From the NCBI RefSeq assembly GCF_037327425.1, contig NZ_CP147846.1, positions 4,650,001-4,714,000 on the forward strand: a stretch of DNA of 64,000 bases, given 5' to 3'. The notes below the pieces were generated by a model. It worked only from the letters and a program-made list of their open reading frames with translations. It did no database searches and was not told the DNA's origin. Positions 50,280 through 58,953 of the stretch are shown piece after piece. Position 1 is the first letter of the stretch; each line of letters opens with the position of its first letter. Source of the stretch: Rhodococcus sovatensis (lineage in GTDB: Bacteria > Actinomycetota > Actinomycetes > Mycobacteriales > Mycobacteriaceae). A program made the position numbers and the translations under genes.

Positions 50280-50518
50280 TGTGAGTATGGGTGTGTCCGG
50301 TTGATACTGGACTTCTCCAGTGAGTTGGGGCCTGACTCTGAAACAGACCGACGTCTCAGACTGTCCTACGAATGATGTGTCGGCCCCATCTCACTGGCGG
50401 TTGTACACACACGCGACCGGTGGGCGAAGTGACCTCATAGGAGCCTGTCCAAAGAGTCCCATCACAGTCTTGTCCGCCGCCCGGCCGGTGCGTGGCCTCC
50501 ACCTCGAAGGGGATAGCC
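50280..50518 (+). ncRNA. Candidate IS110 bridge-RNA region, copy B
   Basis: 239 nt of non-coding sequence between the element's left end and the transposase ATG, matching copy A apart from one G. In the IS110 group this position encodes the bridge RNA. It contains segments resembling the target (GAAACAGACCG near 50340 versus GAAACAGAC in the flank), as expected for a guide loop. No fold was computed. Confidence 0.42.
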
Positions 50519-51586
50519 ATGACCAGCATGACCGAAAACCTGCCCGATGTCAGCGCCCGCATCTTCGTCGGCGTCGACACTCATAAGGACACGCACCACG
50601 TCGCACTCACCGACCACCTCGGACGTGACCTCGACGACCGAGAGTTCGCCAGCACCGCTGCCGGTGTCACCGAGTTGATCGCCTGGATCACCGCGGCGGG
50701 CACTGTCGAACGTGTCGGAGTGGAAGGAACCGGAAGCTACGGATCGACGTTGGCGACCGCATTGCACAACGCCGAGGTAGAGGTCGTCGACGTCGACCGC
50801 CCTGACCGTCGTGCGCGCCGAGCCCAGGGCAAATCCGATCCGATCGATGCGCGTTCGGCCGCACGCGCTGCGCTGACCGGAAAAGCCACCACGACACCCA
50901 AAGCGCATGACGGCAATGTCGAAGCAATTCGTTTCCTGCACAACGCACGTCACTCCTGTGTGAAGTCGCGTGCCGAAGCAATCACCCAATTGAAGTCGAT
51001 GATCGTCAACGCCCCCGACCGTATTCGCACCGAGCTTCGAGACCTCACCGATGCGGTCCTGTTCGCCACCTGTAGACGATTCGCGCCCGCTACCCACAGA
51101 GTTCTCACACTCGACGAAGCCGTGCAGAACGCGCTGCGAACGATTGCGATCCGAATCGACAGTTTGACCACCGAAGAACGCGACCTCACCAAACACATCG
51201 AAGCACTCGTCGCCGAACACGCACCCCAGCTCCTCGCTCGATTCGGCATCGGTGTCAACACCGCGGCTCAGTTGCTGATCACCGTCGGCGACAATCCGGA
51301 TCGCATCACCACAGAAGCAGCCTTTGCGCACCTGTGCGGTGTCGCACCGATCCAGGCGTCCTCAGGTCGAACGCACCGACACCGACTCAACCGCGGAGGC
51401 GACCGTCAAGCCAACCGCGCTCTCTACATCATCGCCCTGGTCCGATTACGCAGCGACGAACGAACCAAGCGCTACCGCGACCGTCGACTGGCAGAAGGCA
51501 AAACACCACGCGAAATTATGCGCTGCCTCAAACGTGCCATAGCCCGCGAAGTATTCGGCCTACTTGTACACCCACAGCACGGTTGA
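50519..51586 (+). CDS. IS110-family DEDD transposase (copy B)
   Basis: 355 aa, same protein as copy A. ATG 50519 is preceded by AAGGGG seven nt upstream; GTG 50492 would add nine residues. DEDD residues in GVDTHKD, GVEGTGS and SDPID; serine domain with IQASSGRTHRHRLNRGG. Intact and therefore potentially active. Confidence 0.93.
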   Translation: MTSMTENLPDVSARIFVGVDTHKDTHHVALTDHLGRDLDDREFASTAAGVTELIAWITAAGTVERVGVEGTGSYGSTLATALHNAEVEVVDVDRPDRRARRAQGKSDPIDARSAARAALTGKATTTPKAHDGNVEAIRFLHNARHSCVKSRAEAITQLKSMIVNAPDRIRTELRDLTDAVLFATCRRFAPATHRVLTLDEAVQNALRTIAIRIDSLTTEERDLTKHIEALVAEHAPQLLARFGIGVNTAAQLLITVGDNPDRITTEAAFAHLCGVAPIQASSGRTHRHRLNRGGDRQANRALYIIALVRLRSDERTKRYRDRRLAEGKTPREIMRCLKRAIAREVFGLLVHPQHG

Positions 51587-51738
51587 CAAACATAGGAGCA
51601 TCATTCGGTCCCCGCACCGCACCCAAACCCCGGCCCCAACCCGCCCGGCTCGACGCCCCGGCCGATGGCCAGTACCTTTGGGAGTGTGTCGGGGGCCACA
51701 TTGGGGCCCGTGCCGCATGGAACCTGGGGAGGGAAAGC

Positions 51739-52995
51739 ATGGCTATATCGGACATTCAGGAGTACACCCATCTGACCGAGGCGGATATCGAGGCCTTGGG
51801 TGCGGAATTGGACGCTATTCGGCGCGATGTGGAGGATTCACGAGGGGAACGGGACGCCCGATACATCCAACGGACCATTGCGTTCCAGCGTTCGTTGATC
51901 GTCGCGGGTCGACTGGTTCTGTTCGCGAGCAGGAAGCGCCCGGCGTGGTTGTTGGGTTCGGCGATGCTCGGGGTCGGCAAGATCATCGAGAACATGGAGC
52001 TGGGTCACAACGTCATTCACGGGCAATGGGATTGGATGAACGATCCGGAGATCCATTCCAGCAACTGGGAGTGGGACAACACCTGCCCGTCGTCCGGTTG
52101 GAAGCACTCGCACAACTTCACCCACCACAAGTACACCAACATCGTCGGCCTGGACAACGATGTCGGCTACGGTGTCCTGCGGATCACCCGCGACCAGAAG
52201 TGGCACCCCAAGTACCTCGGGCAGCCCCTGGTCAATGCACTTCTTGCGACGTTCTTCGAGTGGGGCGTCGCACTGCATCACCTCGAGACCGACAAGCTGC
52301 GTACCGGTGAGGTGAAGTGGGAAGACAAGAAGGAGATGGCGATCGATGTGCTCCGTAAGGTCGGCAGGCAGGTCGGCAAGGACTACATCCTCTTCCCGCT
52401 GCTGACCGGTCCGGCATGGAAATCGACGTTGACGGCCAATGCGACGGCGAACTTCATTCGCAACTACTGGACGTACGGCGTCATATTCTGTGGGCATTTC
52501 CCGGACGGGGCGGAGAAGTTCACGCTCGAGGAATACGAGACCGAGACTCAGCCGGAGTGGTATCTGCGTCAGATGTTGGGCAGCGCCAACTTCCGTGCCG
52601 GCCCCGTGCTCGCGTTCATGAGCGGCAACCTGTGCTACCAGATCGAGCACCACCTCTTCCCGGACCTGCCGAGCAATCGGTATGCCGAGATTTCGGTCAA
52701 GATTCGAGCTCTGTGCGACAAGTACGACCTGCCGTACACAACGGGATCGTTGCCGCACCAGTACGGCCAGACGCTCAGGACCATCCTCAAGCTCTCGCTC
52801 CCCAACCGGTTCCTCTCCGCGACCGCCGACGACGCACCCGAAACGTCCTCCGAGCTGAAGTTCCGCATCCGCGGCGGCATGAAGGAGGTGTTCGGCGTCG
52901 ATCCGGAGACCGGCAAACGTCGTGGCCTGCGGACGGCACTCGCCATGGCAGGCAAGCACACCGCAGTACGGGACCACGCCGTACGGGAACACTGA
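51739..52995 (+). CDS. Membrane fatty acyl-CoA desaturase
   Basis: 418 aa. Three His boxes: GHNVIHGQWDW (HxxxH), HSHNFTHHKYTN (HxxHH) and QIEHHLFPDLP (QxxHH). Hydrophobic helices lie between them. This is the diiron acyl-lipid/acyl-CoA desaturase family; the closest known type in mycolata is DesA3, a stearoyl-CoA delta-9 desaturase. ATG 51739 follows GGGAGGGA. No ferredoxin reductase partner is adjacent. IS110 copy B ends 136 bp upstream and may affect its promoter. Confidence 0.88.
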   Translation: MAISDIQEYTHLTEADIEALGAELDAIRRDVEDSRGERDARYIQRTIAFQRSLIVAGRLVLFASRKRPAWLLGSAMLGVGKIIENMELGHNVIHGQWDWMNDPEIHSSNWEWDNTCPSSGWKHSHNFTHHKYTNIVGLDNDVGYGVLRITRDQKWHPKYLGQPLVNALLATFFEWGVALHHLETDKLRTGEVKWEDKKEMAIDVLRKVGRQVGKDYILFPLLTGPAWKSTLTANATANFIRNYWTYGVIFCGHFPDGAEKFTLEEYETETQPEWYLRQMLGSANFRAGPVLAFMSGNLCYQIEHHLFPDLPSNRYAEISVKIRALCDKYDLPYTTGSLPHQYGQTLRTILKLSLPNRFLSATADDAPETSSELKFRIRGGMKEVFGVDPETGKRRGLRTALAMAGKHTAVRDHAVREH

Positions 52996-53054
52996 CACTG
53001 GTACCCGCAAAGGGTGATAACCGCAGTCCACACTCCGAATGGACAGCACTATCG

Positions 53055-53105
53055 CTGCCGTCAGCGCTACCGTTGGCCTTGTATACGAGGTAGCGCTGAC
53101 GGCAG
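53055..53105. promoter_or_regulatory. 17-bp perfect inverted repeat over the lysX promoter/leader
   Basis: CTGCCGTCAGCGCTACC (53055-53071) and its exact complement (53089-53105) around a 17-nt spacer containing GTATACG, a possible -10 element. The right arm touches the AGGAG site (53104-53108) of lysX. It could be an operator at DNA level or an RNA hairpin masking the ribosome site. Confidence 0.6.
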
Positions 53106-53114
53106 GAGTGGGCA

Positions 53115-56100
53115 TTGACCAGAACATCGGTCTCGACGGAGGAATCGGAGCAGGTCGACAAGCACGTCGAGAAGAAAGCTCCACGAGCTTTCATGCCGCC
53201 CGAACACGGCCCACTGCGGCAGGTTCCACACATTTCCGGGCTTGTCCTCGGAGTCTTCGCGGTACTCGTGTTCCTCTGGAGTCTCTCGCCCGCGCTGCGT
53301 GTGGTGATTCGCGTTCCCCGCGAGTACGTCGACAACTACTACATCGACGCGCCGGACACCTCGCTTGCTTGGGCGTTGGTCGTCGGCCTCACCGCGGCAG
53401 CCCTCGCGAGCCGCAAACGCATCGCATGGTGGTTCCTGACGCTGTATCTCGTACTCGTCTCGTTGAACAATCTGAGTGAAGATCTCAACGGCAAGGACGC
53501 CAACGCGTGGGTTGCGCTGGGCGTCCACATCGTCATTCTCGGCATCCTCATCGCAGCACGCAAAGAGTTCTACACACGGGTTCGGCGCGGTGCCGCGTGG
53601 AAAGCTCTCGGGGTCCTGATACTCGGCGCGATAGTCGGCACCCTCGTCGGGTGGGGTCTCGTCGCGCTGTTCCCCGGCACACTCCCGGAGAGTCAGACGT
53701 TCCTGTGGGCGTTCAACCGGGTCACCGCACTCGCGACGGTCGACAACGAGCAGTTCGACGGTCGCCCACACGGATTCGTCAACACCCTCCTGGGATTGTT
53801 CGGCGCACTCGCGTTGCTGGCTGCGGTCGTGACGCTGTTCCGCTCGCAGCGGTCGTCGAACGCACTGACCGGCAGCGACGAGTCCGCCCTTCGAGGCCTG
53901 CTCGACAAATGGGGAGCAGACGATTCGCTCGGATACTTCGCCACCCGCCGCGACAAGGGCGTCGTCTTCGCGCCGAGCGGAAAGGCCGCGGTGACGTATC
54001 GCGTCGAGGTCGGTGTCTGTCTTGCCAGCGGAGATCCCATCGGAAATCCCGAGGCCTGGCCACATGCCATCGAGGCCTGGCTGGAACTTGCCGAGAAGTA
54101 CGGGTGGAGTCCAGCGGTCATGGGCGCCAGCGAAAACGGCGCAACGGCGTTCAAGCGCGCGGGACTCAACGTCCTCGAACTCGGCGACGAGGCCATCCTC
54201 TATACGAAGCAGTTCAACCTGAGTGGCCGCGAGATGCGTCCGGTTCGTCAAGCCGTCAACCGTGCCCGCAACGCCGGCGTCACGACATCGATCAGGCGCC
54301 ACCGCGATATTCCGGCGCAAGAGATGGCCGAAATCATCGAGTGCGCGGACAATTGGCGCGATACCGAGACCGAGCGTGGATTCTCGATGGCCCTCGGCCG
54401 TCTCGGAGATCCACTCGACGGCGACTGCCTGCTCGTTCAGGCGCGGCAGGACGAGAAGACGGTGGCCGTTCTCTCGCTCGCGCCCTGGGGGCGCACCGGC
54501 GTCTCGCTCGATCTGATGCGACGTGACCCGCAGTCCCCCAACGGTGTCATCGAGCTGTTGGTGACGGACCTGGCGACCGGAGGTGACCAGTTCGGCATTT
54601 CCAAGATTTCCCTGAACTTCGCCGTGTTCCGTGCTGTCTTCGAAGAGGGAAGCCGCATCGGGGCTGGTCCAGTGCTGCGGATTTGGCGTTCGGTGCTCGT
54701 GTTCTTCTCTCGCTGGTGGCAGTTGGAGGCGCTGTATCGCTCCAACCTGAAATACCAACCCGACTGGGAACCGAGGTACCTCTGCTTCGCCGACAATCGC
54801 GAGCTCCCCAAGGTCGGTATCGCATCGGCGATCGCAGAGGGATTCCTGACGCTCCCCAGCTTCCGGCGCGCCAGTAAGCACACCGGCAGCCATGTCGCGG
54901 TGCCCGCAGCTCTCGTCGGGAGCGAAGACATCCATGCGGACGGCAGCGGACCGCAAGGCGGTGGCCTGGATCTGCGCGACGACGAGCAGCCGCGGACCGG
55001 TCCCAAGCGTCCCGATCAGGTGCGAGTGCGCATCTCCAAGCTGGAACGTCTGACCAGTGAGGGCATCGAGGGCTATCCCGTCGCGCATCCCCCGACGCAT
55101 TCCGTCGCCGAGGCACTCGCCGCACCGCAGGGCACGACAGTTCGGATTGCGGGCAGAATACTGCGAATTCGCGACTACGGAGGCGTCGCGTTCGCCCTGA
55201 TTCGAGACTGGACCGACGACATCCAGGTGCTCTTCGACCGCGCACAGGTCGGCGACAGGATGGACAGCTTCGACTCCGACTTCGACCTCGGCGATCTCAT
55301 CGAGGTCAGCGGAGTCATCGGTCGCAGCAAGAAGGGCGAGTTCTCGCTGCTCGCGTCGGATTGGCGAATGAACGCCAAGTGTCTGCACCCCCTGCCGGAC
55401 AAATGGAAGGGGCTGACCGATCCGGAGTCGCGTGTCCGTCAGCGATACGTGGATCTCGCGATCAACCGCAGTGCGCGTGAGTTGATGATCGCGCGCAGCA
55501 ATGTCGTGAAGTCCCTGCGTGATTCGCTGTCCGATCGCGGCTACATGGAGGTCGAGACCCCGATCCTGCAGCAGGTGCACGGTGGCGCCAACGCAGCGCC
55601 GTTCATCACTCACATCAATGCCTACAACCTCGACCTGTACCTGCGCATCGCCCCGGAGCTGTACTTGAAGCGGCTGTGTGTCGGCGGAATGGACAAGGTC
55701 TTCGAGATCGGCCGAGTGTTCCGCAACGAGGGAGCTGACTTCAAACACAACCCGGAGTTCACGATCCTCGAGGCGTACGAGGCGCACAGTGACTACGAAC
55801 GCGCAATGGTGCTGTGCCGCGAGCTTATTCAGAGGGCGGCCGTGGCGGCACATGGACGCGAGATCGTCCTGCGGCCCGACGGTCCCAACGGCGAGATGAT
55901 CGAGATCGACATCTCCGGCGAGTGGCCCGTCAAGACACTGCACGGAGCCGTAGCGGAGAAGCTCGGCATCGATGTCGCGCCGCACACCTCCCTCGAGGAC
56001 CTGCAACGCATCTGCGACGAGAACGCTATTCCGTACGAAAAGGATTGGGATGCTGGGGCGGTCGCACAGGGAATGTACGAGCACCTGGTCGAGGACTACA

Positions 56101-56465
56101 CCGAGTTCCCGACGTTCTACAAGGACTTCCCGACGTCGATGTCGCCGCTGACCAGACCACACCGGTCCATCCCCGGCGTCGCCGAGAAGTGGGACCTCGT
56201 CGCCTGGGGGGTCGAACTCGGCACCGCCTACAGCGAGCTGACCGACCCGGTCGATCAACGCCAGCGTCTTACCGAGCAGTCGCTGCTCGCCGCAGGCGGC
56301 GACGAGGAAGCGATGTCGCTCGACGAGGACTTCCTCCAGGCGCTCGAATACGGCATGCCGCCGACCGGCGGCCTCGGTATGGGCGTCGACCGCGTCGTCA
56401 TGCTCATCACGGGAGGCAGCATCCGGGAGACCCTCGCGTTCCCGCTCGCCAAACCGCGACAGTAG
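53115..56465 (+). CDS. lysX: LysX: lysyl-tRNA synthetase fused to lysyl-phosphatidylglycerol synthase
   Basis: 1116 aa, slightly shorter than mycobacterial LysX (~1170). Residues ~30-260 hold six or seven membrane helices; ~270-600 is the MprF-like DUF2156 transferase domain (LDKWGADDSLGYFATRRDKGVVF; NGVIELLVTDLATGG). From ~640 a class II LysRS follows: OB fold, motif 2 VFRNEGADFKHNPEF, and motif 3 GGLGMGVDRVVML. Charges tRNA with Lys and transfers Lys to phosphatidylglycerol, lowering the membrane charge and raising tolerance to cationic peptides. TTG 53115, AGGAG at 53104-53108. Another LysRS is presumably elsewhere. Confidence 0.93.
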   Translation: MTRTSVSTEESEQVDKHVEKKAPRAFMPPEHGPLRQVPHISGLVLGVFAVLVFLWSLSPALRVVIRVPREYVDNYYIDAPDTSLAWALVVGLTAAALASRKRIAWWFLTLYLVLVSLNNLSEDLNGKDANAWVALGVHIVILGILIAARKEFYTRVRRGAAWKALGVLILGAIVGTLVGWGLVALFPGTLPESQTFLWAFNRVTALATVDNEQFDGRPHGFVNTLLGLFGALALLAAVVTLFRSQRSSNALTGSDESALRGLLDKWGADDSLGYFATRRDKGVVFAPSGKAAVTYRVEVGVCLASGDPIGNPEAWPHAIEAWLELAEKYGWSPAVMGASENGATAFKRAGLNVLELGDEAILYTKQFNLSGREMRPVRQAVNRARNAGVTTSIRRHRDIPAQEMAEIIECADNWRDTETERGFSMALGRLGDPLDGDCLLVQARQDEKTVAVLSLAPWGRTGVSLDLMRRDPQSPNGVIELLVTDLATGGDQFGISKISLNFAVFRAVFEEGSRIGAGPVLRIWRSVLVFFSRWWQLEALYRSNLKYQPDWEPRYLCFADNRELPKVGIASAIAEGFLTLPSFRRASKHTGSHVAVPAALVGSEDIHADGSGPQGGGLDLRDDEQPRTGPKRPDQVRVRISKLERLTSEGIEGYPVAHPPTHSVAEALAAPQGTTVRIAGRILRIRDYGGVAFALIRDWTDDIQVLFDRAQVGDRMDSFDSDFDLGDLIEVSGVIGRSKKGEFSLLASDWRMNAKCLHPLPDKWKGLTDPESRVRQRYVDLAINRSARELMIARSNVVKSLRDSLSDRGYMEVETPILQQVHGGANAAPFITHINAYNLDLYLRIAPELYLKRLCVGGMDKVFEIGRVFRNEGADFKHNPEFTILEAYEAHSDYERAMVLCRELIQRAAVAAHGREIVLRPDGPNGEMIEIDISGEWPVKTLHGAVAEKLGIDVAPHTSLEDLQRICDENAIPYEKDWDAGAVAQGMYEHLVEDYTEFPTFYKDFPTSMSPLTRPHRSIPGVAEKWDLVAWGVELGTAYSELTDPVDQRQRLTEQSLLAAGGDEEAMSLDEDFLQALEYGMPPTGGLGMGVDRVVMLITGGSIRETLAFPLAKPRQ

Positions 56466-57359
56466 ATGTTTCACATGAAACAACGGCCTCACTCGACTCT
56501 GCAGCCGCCGGGCCGCTTCCTGACGGTCGACGGGCTCGAGACTCATGTCGTGGTCACCGGCGCCGGCCCGACGGTGGTGCTGTGTGGCGGTTTGGGAGGC
56601 AACTGGTTCGACTGGGACGACTGCGCCCGCATTCTGTCGGCATTTCACACGGTCGTCGTATTCGACCGACCCGGGTTCGGACTCAGTGAACCGTTCCCGC
56701 ACGGGACGACACCGACCGTCGCCGGTGAAGCACACCGCATCCTCGGGGTCCTCGACGCGCTGGAGCTGACGACGCCTGCTGTCGTCGTCGGGCATTCTCT
56801 TGCCGGTTTCTATGCGGAGGCGTTCGCTCGGATCGAGCCCGAGCGGACGGCGGGGGTGCTGCTGCTCGATTCGAGTGCCGAGCGCGACCCGTGGGCTGTG
56901 ATCCCGAAACGAATACGCGTCGCTGCGGCCTACGGCCTTGCAAAGGTGTCGACCGCGAGCGGCATGCAACGACTCCTGGCCACTACCTCCAGGAGAATTC
57001 TGAACCAGTCGATCCCACCCGACGGAATCCCGATCGAGACGTACGACTGGATCGAGCAGATCTACCGCACACCGTCGTACCTGGAAGCTGCCCTCGTCGA
57101 GAACTTCGTCTATCCGGATATGGCGGCCGAACTGAACACGATCCGGCGTCGGACGTCCATGCACCAGAAGACTCTGCCCGTGACCGTTGCAGCCGCACAT
57201 ACCGGGCGCCGGACCCCGTGGGGACGTGCGTGGCTGAACAAACAGCGACGTCTTGCGCGCTACCTCGATGCGAAGTTCACCGTGGTGGACGGCGCACATC
57301 ACCACGCGATGATCGATCAACCCACCGTGGTCGCAGGGCTGATCGCCGAACTGGTGTGA
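56466..57359 (+). CDS. Alpha/beta hydrolase
   Basis: 297 aa. VLCGGLGGNWFDWDD oxyanion region, VFDRPGFGLSEPF, nucleophile in VVVGHSLAGFYAEAFA, and VDGAHHHAMIDQP with the His. A serine hydrolase of unknown substrate. Its ATG touches the lysX stop (TAGATG), so the two are probably one operon; ATG 56475 is an alternative. The start codon region contains a parS-like palindrome. Confidence 0.83.
   Translation: MFHMKQRPHSTLQPPGRFLTVDGLETHVVVTGAGPTVVLCGGLGGNWFDWDDCARILSAFHTVVVFDRPGFGLSEPFPHGTTPTVAGEAHRILGVLDALELTTPAVVVGHSLAGFYAEAFARIEPERTAGVLLLDSSAERDPWAVIPKRIRVAAAYGLAKVSTASGMQRLLATTSRRILNQSIPPDGIPIETYDWIEQIYRTPSYLEAALVENFVYPDMAAELNTIRRRTSMHQKTLPVTVAAAHTGRRTPWGRAWLNKQRRLARYLDAKFTVVDGAHHHAMIDQPTVVAGLIAELV
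56467..56482. promoter_or_regulatory. parS-like 16-bp site
   Basis: TGTTTCACATGAAACA differs from the bacterial parS consensus (TGTTTCACGTGAAACA) only at one central base. Arms TGTTTCA/TGAAACA are exact. It lies at the start codon of the hydrolase gene. No parA, parB or origin genes are in the window, so it may be an outlying ParB site or a chance match. Confidence 0.35.
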
Positions 57360-57460
57360 CGTCCGAAACAACTCGACCCGTAACGTGTTCACCTAGCCCG
57401 TTGCCCAAGACCCGAGCCGAAGCTCGGCGATGGCACGGTAGCGAAGGAGAGGAATGTTGG

Positions 57461-58465
57461 ATGGGTGCGATCAGCACTACGCAGGGCCGGCAGTCGAAAA
57501 TGCTGGGTCTGGGTGTCTACCGCCCGGAGCGGGTGGTCACCAATGACGAGATCTGCGAGTTCATCGATTCGAGTGACGAGTGGATCCAGACTCGGTCGGG
57601 CATCAAGAACCGGCGGTTCGCCGAACCTGAAGAGAACGTCGTGCAGATGTCCATCGCGGCGGGTCGCAAAGCCCTCGAGGCGAGCGGTATCTCGGCCGAG
57701 CAGATCGACACCGTCATCGTCGCCACCTCGACGCATCTCGAGCTGACTCCCCAAGCTGCCGCGAAGGTTGCGCATGGACTCGGCACCAAAGGTCCCGCCG
57801 CATTCGACATCTGCGCCGGGTGCGCTGGCTTCTGCTACGCGTTGGCCGTAGCGTCCGACCTGGTCAAGGCCGGTACCTCGCAATACGTCCTCGTCATCGG
57901 CGCGGAGCAGCTCTCCGTGACCACCGACCCGTACGACCGCACTACGCGATTCATCTTCGCCGACGGTGCGGGTGCTGTCGTCGTCGGACAGAGTGACGAG
58001 ACCGAGATCGGGCCTGCTGTATGGGGCTCGGACGGCTCACAGTCCGATGCCATCGTCCAGACAACCGACTGGTACGAGTACATCACCACTGAAGGTCTCG
58101 AGCGTCCCTGGATCAGGATGAACGGGATTTCCGTCTTCCGCTGGGCTGCTTTCGAGATGGGCAAAGCTGCGCAGCGGGTGCTCGACGCCGCGGGCATCAA
58201 GACCGATGAGCTGCACGCGTTCATCCCACATCAAGCCAACAGCCGAATCACCGAGCTGCTGGCCAGAAGCCTGAACCTCGATGAGGGAACCACCGTCGCC
58301 AACGACATCGCCGAAACGGGCAACACCTCGGCCGCGTCGATCCCGCTGGCGATGGAAGAGCTCCTGCGTACCGGAAAGGCGAAGGCCGGCGACACCGCGC
58401 TGCTCCTCGCGTTCGGCGCCGGGTTGTCGTACGCCGGCCAGGTCGTCAAGCTCCCCACGCTGTAG
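57461..58465 (+). CDS. FabH-type beta-ketoacyl-ACP synthase III
   Basis: 334 aa. Thiolase fold: KMLGLGVYRPERVVTNDEIC opening, SSDEWIQTRSGIKNRRF, nucleophile in DICAGCAGF (Cys about 121), AIVQTTDW, then FIPHQANSRI (His) and NDIAETGNTSAASIPLAM (Asn). Condenses a short acyl-CoA with malonyl-ACP to start fatty acid or polyketide synthesis. Because FabH normally sits apart from FAS-I clusters in mycolata, this could be the housekeeping FabH or a paralogue. ATG 57461 after AAGGAGAGG. A 16-bp stem-loop follows. Confidence 0.9.
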   Translation: MGAISTTQGRQSKMLGLGVYRPERVVTNDEICEFIDSSDEWIQTRSGIKNRRFAEPEENVVQMSIAAGRKALEASGISAEQIDTVIVATSTHLELTPQAAAKVAHGLGTKGPAAFDICAGCAGFCYALAVASDLVKAGTSQYVLVIGAEQLSVTTDPYDRTTRFIFADGAGAVVVGQSDETEIGPAVWGSDGSQSDAIVQTTDWYEYITTEGLERPWIRMNGISVFRWAAFEMGKAAQRVLDAAGIKTDELHAFIPHQANSRITELLARSLNLDEGTTVANDIAETGNTSAASIPLAMEELLRTGKAKAGDTALLLAFGAGLSYAGQVVKLPTL

Positions 58466-58477
58466 CCCCACGAAGCC

Positions 58478-58531
58478 GAGATCGACGTTGTGCTTGGGTT
58501 TCCACCGAAATCCGTGCACAACGTCGATCTC
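58478..58531 (+). terminator. 16-bp perfect stem-loop after the FabH-like gene
   Basis: GAGATCGACGTTGTGC (58478-58493) and its exact complement (58516-58531) around a 22-nt loop, 13 bp after the stop. Long GC-rich stem without T-run. Confidence 0.65.
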
Positions 58532-58554
58532 GACTCCTCGGTAGGCTCGACGAC

Positions 58555-58953
58555 ATGCCGAAGCCACCGTTGCCCGAAGATGCAATCGAAATCCTGAAGA
58601 AGCCGAACCCTGCCGTCATGGCTGTCGTACGCGCCGACGGAACACCGATCACCGCGCCGACCTGGTACCTGTGGGAGGACGGCAAGATCGTGCTGAACTT
58701 CCAGGCCGACCGCAAGCGCCTCGAACACATCCGCGGCAACCCGAAGGTTTCGATATCGGTGCTCGACGAAGCCAGCTGGTACACCCACGTGACCGTGCAC
58801 GGCACCATCACGTTGCAGGACGATCCCGATCTGGTCGACATCGACCGCATCTCCACCTTCTACACCGGAGACCCGTATCCGGTGCGCGACCAGGCTCGAG
58901 TCACCGGCTACCTCGAAATCGACGCGTACGTCGGTTGGGGCAAAGTCGGCTAA
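58555..58953 (+). CDS. PPOX-class F420-dependent protein (Rv1155-like)
   Basis: 132 aa split-barrel protein: LKKPNPAVMAVVRADGTPITAPTWYLWEDGKIVLNF, then HIRGNPKVSISVLDE and ITLQDDPDLVDIDRISTFYTGDPY. Very similar in layout to mycobacterial F420-binding reductases. ATG 58555. The stop overlaps the ATG of a small membrane protein (TAATG). Confidence 0.88.
   Translation: MPKPPLPEDAIEILKKPNPAVMAVVRADGTPITAPTWYLWEDGKIVLNFQADRKRLEHIRGNPKVSISVLDEASWYTHVTVHGTITLQDDPDLVDIDRISTFYTGDPYPVRDQARVTGYLEIDAYVGWGKVG

Larger units (their letters stand above)
50280..51602 (+). mobile_element. IS110-family insertion sequence, copy B
   Basis: 1323 bp, inverted relative to copy A. Begins TGTGAGTATGGG and ends GGAGCATC. 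Left flank GTGACCGAAACAGAC, right flank ATTCGGTCCCC: joining the flanks regenerates the loop of the palindrome seen intact at 48321-48346. No terminal inverted repeats or obvious target duplication. Compared with copy A I found one extra G in the leader. Confidence 0.9.

Noticed and set aside
2257..51602. A 47-kb composite transposon bounded by the two IS110 copies
   Set aside because: IS110 elements are not known to mobilise such composites, the interior is ordinary chromosomal metabolism, and the copies appear to have inserted independently in two repeat sites.
53067..57392. Open frame of 1441 codons on the minus strand, antisense to lysX and the hydrolase
   Set aside because: Composition is Arg/Asp/His/Gln-rich without domains; it mirrors codon bias of lysX, whose motifs and ribosome site are clear. 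A typical high-GC shadow frame.
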